Shown here one piece after another: positions 1 to 4,765 of a DNA stretch of 6,994 nt. This stretch comes from Candidatus Hydrogenedentota bacterium (GTDB lineage: Bacteria > Hydrogenedentota > Hydrogenedentia > Hydrogenedentales > SLHB01): contig DUZM01000121.1 of NCBI GenBank assembly GCA_013349485.1, forward strand, positions 1-6,994, read 5' to 3'. Under the pieces are notes generated by a model that did not search any database, was not told where the DNA came from, and saw only the letters and a program-made list of their open reading frames with translations. The translations under genes and the position numbers were made by a program. Within the stretch, counting starts at the first letter, position 1. Every line of letters begins with the position of its first letter.

Positions 1-2
1 AT

Positions 3-773
3 CCGGGCTATGCCTGGGCCACCTTCATCAGCCTCGTGCAGCGGTGCGGCGGCTTGGCCGCAATCAACCGGCTGAACGCCATGGAGCCCGGGGCGTTTGC
101 GCATCCCGACGCGGTTCGCGCGGCCGTGTTGGTGGAGGACATGGCGGTGCGCTACTTTCAGCGGGGCGCGATGGCCATGACGCACACGGAGAGCCAACTC
201 CAGTTCGTTAACAACCAAGCCGCCATGATCTTCTGTGGACCCTGGCTCGAGAACGAGATGAAGAACTGTATCCCGCCCGGTTTCGAAATGCGGTGTTTCA
301 ACGTGCCCGCCGTCGAGGACGGCAAGGGTAACCCAAACCTATGCAACGGTTCTGGGGGAGAGTTTCTCTTTGTTCCCGCCGATGCGCGCTATCCCGCCGA
401 GGCCATGGCATTTGCCCGTTACCTCATCTCGCCCGCAAACGCGGGCGACATGACGGCCGCCATCGGCAATCTATCTTCGCTGAAGGGCTGCATGAACCGG
501 GCCGCCGTCAGCCCGGCGCTCGAATCTGTTATAGACATGATCGAGCAGTCGCCCGGCATTTTCGACTGCCGGCTCCCGACGCTCTTGTTGGAATGGGATC
601 AGCAGGTCAAGACGCCGCTTCTGGCCTCGTTGTTGCGGGGCGAGATCACCCCCGAGGAATTCTGTCGCGGTCTGGACGAGGGCATTGCGGCCGCGGGGGC
701 CAATCCAGACCTCAACATCCCCGAACACGTCCCGTACGACCCGGCGGCATTCGGTGAATCGCATGACGACTGA
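3..773 (+). CDS. ABC transporter sugar-binding protein, C-terminal part (5' end outside window)
   Basis: This is the C-terminal ~256 residues of a family 1 (UgpB/MalE-like, COG1653 type) extracellular solute-binding protein. The frame is open from base 3, reading PGYAWATFISLVQRCGG before the first internal GTG at 36, so the true start and signal peptide lie upstream. Recognisable family features are the hinge-region stretch HTESQLQFVNNQAAM followed by FCGPWLENEMK, then PPGFEM and a proline-rich 'NVPAVEDGKGN' strand. After these come a GGEFLFVPADARYPAEAMAFARYL segment, here described only as the usual 'pseudo-symmetric lobe' helix, and a C-terminal helix with EITPEEFCRGLDEGI. The 'HTE(S/A)Q...GxWLENEMK' block resembles what I recall of N-acetylglucosamine/chitobiose binding proteins (NgcE type), but the substrate cannot be fixed from half a protein. 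It would act outside the cytoplasmic membrane, delivering sugar to the two permeases that follow. Its stop codon overlaps the next start by 11 bp. The family is secure; the substrate is speculative. Confidence 0.88.
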   Translation, partial: PGYAWATFISLVQRCGGLAAINRLNAMEPGAFAHPDAVRAAVLVEDMAVRYFQRGAMAMTHTESQLQFVNNQAAMIFCGPWLENEMKNCIPPGFEMRCFNVPAVEDGKGNPNLCNGSGGEFLFVPADARYPAEAMAFARYLISPANAGDMTAAIGNLSSLKGCMNRAAVSPALESVIDMIEQSPGIFDCRLPTLLLEWDQQVKTPLLASLLRGEITPEEFCRGLDEGIAAAGANPDLNIPEHVPYDPAAFGESHDD

Positions 774-1704
774 ACGCACGCGAACACGCGGGCGCCCTCG
801 CGAAGAGCGCCGGTTCATCGTCGCGTTTCTGACGCCGGCATTTGTGCTGTTCACGGTATTCGTGGCGGTGCCCAGCATCCGTGCACTGGCCTACAGTCTT
901 CAGAAATGGGATGGGTTCTCGAAGCCACAATGGGTAGGGCTCGAGAACTTCGCGCGCCTCTTTAGAGAAAGCGACCTGTTCGCGGTCGCGTTCGCACACA
1001 ACGCCTTTCTCATGATCGTAGGCGGCTCGCTCGTCCTCGGCCTTTCGTTGTTTTTTGCCGCGGCGCTTCACCGGCGCGTGCGCGGGGCGCGCTTGTTTCG
1101 TGTCGCGTTTTTCTTCCCAAACGTCATCTCGTCGGTTGCGGTCTCGTTGCTGTGGCTACTGCTTTACAGCACGACCCGGTTCGGTGTAATCAACTCGATA
1201 GCCATGTGGATCGATGCGTGGGGGCAATGGTGCGGCATTGACCTGATCCCGGTCGAGTTACCCTTCGCCTTCCTGGACTCGAAACATCTGATCTACTCGA
1301 TTATCCCAATGATCGTGTGGAGCGGCACGGGATTCTATATGGTGCTGTTTCTTGCGGCCATGGAGGCCATCCCCGAATCGTACTACGAAGTGGCGAAACT
1401 CGAGGGCGCCTCCGCCTTTGCCCAGTTCCGCCACATCACACTCCCGTTGATCCGCGAGGTGCTCGCAGTCGGCACGGTCTTTCTCGTTATCGGCAGCTTA
1501 AAGTTTTTCGATGCCATATGGATCCTCGAAAACCAATGGCCCACACGGGATTCCCACGTGCTGGCCACGTTGCTCTATCAGAAGGTCTTTAGCGAATACA
1601 ATGTGGGATACGGGTCGGCCGTGGCCGTCTTGCTTTTCATCTTGGTGTTTGCGGCCACGTTCGTCACGCTCAAGTTGTCGCGAAGGGAGGCGGTGGAATA
1701 CTGA
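763..1704 (+). CDS. ABC sugar transporter permease, MalF/UgpA type
   Basis: This 313-residue integral membrane permease is a normal length for the MalF/UgpA-like subunits of carbohydrate uptake ABC transporters. I chose the ATG at 763 (MTTERTRTRGRPREERR), which overlaps the end of the binding-protein gene. A start further upstream at 685 would only add a Pro/Arg/Thr-rich tail read through the previous gene. A basic N-terminus is followed by TM1 (about residues 18-40, FIVAFLTPAFVLFTVFVAVP), the typical 'GLENFARLF' extracytoplasmic segment, and further hydrophobic helices to give about six in total. The cytoplasmic EAA loop that docks the ATPase is at residues ~207-229, with YYEVAKLEGAS, then FRHITLPL; the conserved Gly of the motif is present. 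The C-terminus is a short basic tail (LKLSRREAVEY). It would pair with the following gene as a heterodimeric pore. No clear Shine-Dalgarno sequence is visible, which fits translational coupling to the upstream gene. The family is secure; the substrate is unknown. Confidence 0.93.
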   Translation: MTTERTRTRGRPREERRFIVAFLTPAFVLFTVFVAVPSIRALAYSLQKWDGFSKPQWVGLENFARLFRESDLFAVAFAHNAFLMIVGGSLVLGLSLFFAAALHRRVRGARLFRVAFFFPNVISSVAVSLLWLLLYSTTRFGVINSIAMWIDAWGQWCGIDLIPVELPFAFLDSKHLIYSIIPMIVWSGTGFYMVLFLAAMEAIPESYYEVAKLEGASAFAQFRHITLPLIREVLAVGTVFLVIGSLKFFDAIWILENQWPTRDSHVLATLLYQKVFSEYNVGYGSAVAVLLFILVFAATFVTLKLSRREAVEY

Positions 1705-2630
1705 TGCGCAAGGCCTTGGGTAGAGCGGCGGTTTACGCGGTCCTCATCGCGTGGCTGCTCGCCGTGGTGCTGCCGTTGGTCTGGGTTTTCAGCACATCCT
1801 TCCGCAGTTCTCAAGAGATTTTCGAGAACCCGTTTGGCATACCGTGGCTCATTTCCGGTTCCCCTTACGCGGATAACGCGGAGGTGGCGAGTCCGCGCGA
1901 TGCGGCCAAGGCCAACTACCTCAACGCCTGGGTCAAATCCCGGTTCAGCCACTTCTTTCTGAACAGCATTGTGGTGACGACGGTGTCGCTCGTGGGCGTC
2001 CTGACTTGTGCATCGATGGCCGCCTATGTCCTTGCCCGTTTCAAGTTTCGGGGCGGCCGCCTCATGCTCCTGTATTTCCTTAGCGGGATGATGGTGCCTG
2101 CACAGCTCGTCTTGGTCCCGTTGTTTTTCCAGTTTACGTACATGAGCGAGGCGGGAAGTCGTCTTTTGGCGCCGTTCGGCCTATCGATGAGCCTGCACGA
2201 TTCGCTTACGGGACTCATCGCCATCTATATCGCGCTCAGCTTGCCGTTTACCATTCTCGTCCTGACGGGGTTCTTCAAATCGCTGCCCGGGACGTTGCGC
2301 GAGGCCGGCATCATCGACGGCTGCGGCGAGTACCGCGTGTTTTGGCACATTATGTTGCCCCTCGCGCGGCCTGGCATGATCACCGCCGCTATCTTCAATT
2401 TTCTAGGCATCTGGAACGAGTACTTGTTTGCGCTGGTTTTCGTCAATTCCGAAACGAAAAAGACGTTGCCGTTGGGGCTGGCCGGCGTGAGTATGCAGGC
2501 ACAATACAAGACCGATTTCGGCCTGATGTTCGCCGGATTGGTCATTGTGCTTGTCCCCACGCTGGCCGTCTACATACTGCTCCAGCGCCATCTCACCCGG
2601 GGCATCACCGTAGGCGCGCTAAAAGGGTAG
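1704..2630 (+). CDS. ABC sugar transporter permease, MalG/UgpE type
   Basis: This 308-residue permease is the partner of the preceding subunit. Its ATG overlaps the previous stop by one base (TGATG), and a purine-rich GGGAGG lies at 1685-1690. TM1 is AVYAVLIAWLLAVVLPLVWVF, followed by the family-typical STSFRSSQEIFENPFGIPW. Several more helices follow, then a clear EAA loop at residues ~198-220 (LREAGIIDGCGEY, then HIMLPLARPG), which contacts the nucleotide-binding subunit. The end, LLQRHLTRGITVGALKG, is a near-textbook C-terminus for MalG-like permeases (xxF(V)RGxTxGAVKG). One oddity is an extra ~20-residue polar stretch between GIPW and the 'YLNAWVKSRFSHFFLNSI' segment (about residues 50-72, including SGSPYADNAEVASPRDAAKA), where most relatives go more directly to the NY..AW motif. 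No ATPase gene follows, so the MalK/MsiK-type subunit must lie upstream or elsewhere in the genome. Confidence 0.94.
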   Translation: MRKALGRAAVYAVLIAWLLAVVLPLVWVFSTSFRSSQEIFENPFGIPWLISGSPYADNAEVASPRDAAKANYLNAWVKSRFSHFFLNSIVVTTVSLVGVLTCASMAAYVLARFKFRGGRLMLLYFLSGMMVPAQLVLVPLFFQFTYMSEAGSRLLAPFGLSMSLHDSLTGLIAIYIALSLPFTILVLTGFFKSLPGTLREAGIIDGCGEYRVFWHIMLPLARPGMITAAIFNFLGIWNEYLFALVFVNSETKKTLPLGLAGVSMQAQYKTDFGLMFAGLVIVLVPTLAVYILLQRHLTRGITVGALKG

Positions 2631-2636
2631 GCTCGG

Positions 2637-2765
2637 CCTAGCAGTCTGTCGCACTTAGGAGGATTCTACTGCAGAATCCATGAATCGATGCGAGTTTTCC
2701 ACAAACAATCCCCCTCGACCTGTGAATTTCTCGCGACGAATTCCGAAGTCCGACAGACTGCTAGG
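2637..2765. repeat. MITE-like imperfect inverted-repeat element (129 bp)
   Basis: The ends form a perfect 15-bp inverted repeat: CCTAGCAGTCTGTCG at 2637-2651 against its complement at 2751-2765. Pairing continues inward with two mismatches (GCACTTAGGA opposite TTCCGAAGTCC). Inside is a separate perfect 7-bp hairpin, GGATTCT-ACTGC-AGAATCC (2661-2679), and a further imperfect stem pairing 2682-2694 with 2730-2743, so the whole element could fold as a branched cruciform. The repeats begin and end with CTAG (2638-2641 and 2761-2764). This could be a 4-bp target duplication around a 119-bp element starting CAGTCTGTCG, or simply part of the palindrome. No transposase ORF fits inside. The element starts 7 bp after the permease stop, so its RNA form could also help end or stabilise the operon transcript. 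The structure is certain; that it is a mobile element is an inference. Confidence 0.7.
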
Positions 2766-2860
2766 GCTATGAGCTAATGTGTTGCACCACACTTCCCTTG
2801 AGTAAGTGTTGGCCAGTTTCTTTGGGACAGCATGAACGCAAGCCCAAGAGACTAATCCGC
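2766..2860. other. Intergenic spacer without recognised gene
   Basis: This is AT-richer spacer between two repeat elements. The only structure noted is a small hairpin, ACACTT/AAGTGT at 2789-2794 and 2804-2809 with a 9-base loop. No poly-T tract follows directly, so I do not call it a terminator. No ORF with coding character was found on either strand. Confidence 0.5.
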
Positions 2861-2978
2861 CCGTCATTGCGAGGAGGCGTAAGCCGACGCGGCAATCACT
2901 TATCGGTCGATGACTTGCGCTGAAGTGATTGCCGCGTCGCTCACACGCATGCGGCGAGGTCGCTCCTCGCAATGACGG
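2861..2978. repeat. Nested palindromic interspersed repeat ('GTCATTGCGAGGA' type)
   Basis: The outer arms are a perfect 15-bp inverted repeat: CCGTCATTGCGAGGA at 2861-2875 and its complement at 2964-2978. The inner arms are another perfect 15-bp pair: GACGCGGCAATCACT at 2886-2900 with AGTGATTGCCGCGTC at 2924-2938, leaving a 23-base loop. The left spacer between the arms (GGCGTAAGCC) is itself a small palindrome. The right spacer (2939-2963) is longer, so the unit is asymmetric. From general knowledge, repeats with 'GTCATTGCGAGGAGC...GCAATC' arms are scattered in many bacterial genomes and produce spurious short translations such as APRNDG. No coding function is proposed. Confidence 0.85.
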
Positions 2979-3002
2979 TGGGCGAGCAGATGTCACGCTA
3001 CA

Positions 3003-3045
3003 AATCGCCCCGCGTCGGGCGGGGTCTGAGGCTCGCAATGACGGG
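3003..3045. repeat. GC-rich hairpin repeat plus partial 'CGCAATGACGG' arm
   Basis: The hairpin is CCCCGC (3008-3013), loop GTCGG, GCGGGG (3019-3024), preceded by AAATCG and followed by GTCTGAG. The adjoining CTCGCAATGACGGG (3032-3045) matches one arm of the palindrome at 2964-2978, so this is a partial copy of that family fused to a second repeat. A related hairpin (AATCGCCCCG...CGGGGTC) occurs at 3946-3968, beyond the nitroreductase gene, in the same orientation. Confidence 0.6.
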
Positions 3046-3134
3046 AAAGCGCAGCGTTCGATGATGACTCTGTACAGGGATCTCACACCCATGACATTGC
3101 CTCGACCACTTGTCGAGCTCTTTTGTCGGAATGC

Positions 3135-3143
3135 TGGTACAAT
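3135..3143 (+). promoter_or_regulatory. Probable extended -10 promoter of the nitroreductase gene
   Basis: TGGTACAAT contains a TGn extension and a TACAAT hexamer (5/6 match to TATAAT at 3138-3143). No well-placed -35 is visible: TTGTCG occurs at 3110-3115 (22-base spacing) and at 3123-3128 (9-base spacing), neither ideal. An extended -10 can work without a -35. Transcription would begin near 3150, giving a leader of about 85 bases before the ATG at 3237. This is a sequence match only. Confidence 0.42.
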
Positions 3144-3236
3144 GGGAGACAGTCGAACAGAAGGCCATGCCCCGACAGCCAATTGCCGTGAGGGCTTTCC
3201 ATCCCTTATGAGAAACCATTTGGAGCGAGACACAAG

Positions 3237-3791
3237 ATGACTCTTGACGAAATCATTCACACCCGGCGGTCGGTGCGGGCGTATGACAGCCGGCCGGTGA
3301 AACGCGGGGATATCCTGGCCATTTGCGAGGCGGCGCGGCTGGCGCCGTCGGCCTGCAACAGCCAGACCTGGCGGTTCGTCGCGGTGACGGATCGCGATCG
3401 GATCGCGCGATTGTGCGACGAGGCTATGCGTCCCGTCGTCAGAAACAAGTGGCTCCGGCAGGCGCCGCTGGTCATCGCCGGATGTTCGCAACTCGATATT
3501 GTGGCGAACCGCATCGGCACAGCCGTCACCGGCATCGAGTATTACCAGATCAATCTTGGCATTGCCATGGAGCACATGGTTCTGAAAGCCACGGAACTCG
3601 GCTTGGGCACATGCTGGATCGGCTGGTTCAACCAGAACAAGGTCCGCGAAGTCCTCGAGATACCGAAACGCATCCGTGTCTCGGCACTGCTCGCGGTAGG
3701 CTACCCGAAAGAACCGCACCCAGCAAAGCATTCTCGCAAACCCATTGAGAAGATACTTTATTCTGAGAAGTGGAGAGGACCTTTTGGCTGA
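3237..3791 (+). CDS. Nitroreductase-family FMN-dependent oxidoreductase
   Basis: This 184-residue cytoplasmic protein is a usual size for compact nitroreductase-family enzymes, which bind FMN as homodimers and use NAD(P)H to reduce nitro compounds, quinones or other electrophiles. The N-terminal FMN-phosphate motif HTRRSVRAYDSRPV (residues ~8-21) is present, then the helix ILAICEAARLAPSACNSQTWRF (residues ~26-47), whose APSxxNxQxWRF block is a family hallmark. Next come INLGIAMEHMVLKATELGLGTCWIGWF (residues ~102-128), with the GLGTCWIG flavin-binding turn, and VREVLEIPKRIRVSALLAVGYP (residues ~134-155), the usual last strand. The C-terminus EPHPAKHSRKPIEKILYSEKW is typical. GGAG at 3222-3225 lies 11 bases before the ATG and supports this start. 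The gene stands alone between repeat-filled spacers and converges with the ankyrin gene. The physiological substrate cannot be deduced. Confidence 0.94.
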   Translation: MTLDEIIHTRRSVRAYDSRPVKRGDILAICEAARLAPSACNSQTWRFVAVTDRDRIARLCDEAMRPVVRNKWLRQAPLVIAGCSQLDIVANRIGTAVTGIEYYQINLGIAMEHMVLKATELGLGTCWIGWFNQNKVREVLEIPKRIRVSALLAVGYPKEPHPAKHSRKPIEKILYSEKWRGPFG

Positions 3792-3797
3792 GGGGAT

Positions 3798-3899
3798 GCC
3801 CGCCGGCCGCTTCCCGCGGGCTATTGTATTGGGGGAACGCCTACCCCGGGTTCCGCTTCGCTCCACCCGGGGCTTTACGCCGTCATCCCTTCCAGGGAT
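3798..3899. repeat. Cluster of GC-rich palindromic repeats downstream of nitroreductase
   Basis: Three hairpins follow one another: GCCCGC/GCGGGC (3798-3803 and 3816-3821); CCCCGGGT/ACCCGGGG (3844-3851 and 3865-3872) around TTCCGCTTCGCTCC; and ATCCCT-TCC-AGGGAT (3885-3899). From memory, 'CCCCGGGTTCCGCTTCGCTCCACCCGGGG' style units are common dispersed repeats in planctomycete-like and related genomes. The ORFs that run across this stretch (for example 3745-4020 and 3770-4123) are composed of repeat DNA and look non-coding. The stacked hairpins lie between convergent genes and could act as a bidirectional transcript end, although no strong T-tract is seen. Confidence 0.65.
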
Positions 3900-3945
3900 T
3901 CCGAACCGACAGGGCCGGTGTAAGACCTCAGAGCTTACTGTTGCG

Positions 3946-3968
3946 AATCGCCCCGTCACGGCCGGGGT
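3946..3968. repeat. Second copy of the AATCGCCCCG..CGGGGTC hairpin repeat
   Basis: CCCCG (3951-3955) pairs with CGGGG (3963-3967) around TCACGGC. The flanks AATCG and TCAGAC match the flanks of the copy at 3003-3030 (AAATCG and TCTGAG) in the same orientation. The two copies therefore bracket the nitroreductase gene as short, diverged direct repeats. Confidence 0.55.
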
Positions 3969-4034
3969 CAGACGTTCCCAACGACACGTGTATCATAACT
4001 ATGGCTTCGTCGCCCTATGAAAGATCTTCGCGGC

Positions 4035-4076
4035 GTGTCATTCTGAGCGGACGCGAGAAATCCAATCTGCTTAGTT
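4035..4076. repeat. Degenerate 'GTCATTCTGAGCG..AATCTGCTTAG' interspersed repeat
   Basis: GTGTCATTCTGAGCGG followed by ACGCGAGAAATCCAATCTGCTTAG resembles a widespread interspersed repeat (TGTCATTCTGAGCGNAGCGAAGAATCTG...), known to me from several unrelated bacterial phyla. Only one arm is seen here, so this is probably a decayed copy. The rest of the 3792-4177 spacer holds no convincing gene. Confidence 0.45.
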
Positions 4077-4109
4077 TCCCGGGATTTCCTTTTGAATGGG
4101 TTGCGTTGG

Positions 4110-4141
4110 CGGGAAGCGCATAGTGCCACGCTTCTCGTTTT
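4110..4141 (+). terminator. Weak candidate intrinsic terminator (plus strand)
   Basis: A 9-bp stem with one G-T pair, CGGGAAGCG (4110-4118) with CGCTTCTCG (4129-4137), has a 10-base loop and is followed by TTTTGTTT. It would stop transcripts from the nitroreductase side before they run into the ankyrin gene's antisense strand. It is about 320 bases beyond the nitroreductase stop and the T-tract is interrupted, so confidence is low. Confidence 0.3.
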
Positions 4142-4177
4142 GTTTCGTGATATGCCCTCATCGCGATCGGCTTTATG

Positions 4178-4765
4178 TTACTCACTTTCCTCGGTTTCCG
4201 CCTCGGGCTCTGCATCTTCCTCTCGCTCGATCCGTTTCCCGTAATACTCGCGCCACGTCCGCGCCGTCAACTGAACCGGCGTTTCACCGCGATCGTTCGT
4301 AGGATTGGCATTGGCCCCGCGTTTCTCGAGGAATTTCCTGAGCTTGACCAGGTGTTCTCTTAGAATCAGAGAGATGTCGCCGCCTACTGTGTTGATGTAG
4401 CTCGGCACATAATACACCCCGTAGTCGTCGTCCCCGCATTCACTTATTAAGGGAGAGGGATTATCCCAGCCGCTGCTGACGGCGAGGTAATGGAGCGGCG
4501 TATTGCCTCGGTTGTCTCTTGCGTTCAAGTCCGCGCCGCCGTCAATCAATCGTTTCAACGTGGCCATCGTTATTTCTCGTGCAGCGGCCATTCTCGGGTT
4601 TTCCTTGGGCTCGTCGCCCCCGAGAGGGTCAGCGACAAATCCTTGTTTCCAGCCATAGACGTGGGACGCAGGCATCAGAGCAAAATGCAACGGGGTTCGA
4701 TCAAACGCATCCCGGACGTTCACGTCCGCTCCGTGTTCGAGCTGCCAGGCGATCACGTAGGCTTG
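4178..4765 (-). pseudogene. 3' remainder of frameshifted ankyrin-repeat gene
   Basis: This frame encodes the last 195 residues of the ankyrin protein, offset from the upstream ORF. It begins at QAYVIAWQLEHGADVNVRD, which completes the ankyrin repeat whose first half (ITSLHLAAR) is in the other frame. It continues with RTPLHFAL, then LKRLIDGGADLNARDNRGNTPLHYLAV, a long insertion containing ECGDDDYGVYYVPSYINTVGG, then KFLEKRGANANPTNDRGETPVQLTAR. The C-terminal tail is highly acidic (EREEDAEPEAETEESE). The frame stays open upstream to an ATG at 4912, but that extension (SPSSAWETTVSAV...) is out-of-frame translation of upstream ankyrin DNA and is not real protein. No ribosome-binding site or start suited to independent translation was found at the junction. 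It could be expressed only if the shift is a sequencing error or is bypassed. Confidence 0.8.

Noticed and set aside
685..762. Upstream start for the first permease
   Set aside because: The 26 extra residues lie wholly inside the binding-protein gene and lack membrane or family character. The ATG at 763 gives the normal length and typical operon overlap.
2861..3045. CRISPR array
   Set aside because: The repeated units are inverted arms of palindromes, not evenly spaced direct repeats with unique spacers, and no cas genes are present.
2655..3959. A 434-codon open frame on the minus strand
   Set aside because: It runs antisense through the whole nitroreductase gene and through three unrelated palindromic repeats. 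Its translation is Arg/Pro-rich and shows no domain, so it is a shadow of GC-rich coding plus repeat DNA.
3745..4123. Small plus-strand ORFs after the nitroreductase (3745-4020 and 3770-4123)
   Set aside because: They overlap the nitroreductase end and then read through palindromic repeat DNA. There is no ribosome-binding site or conserved motif.
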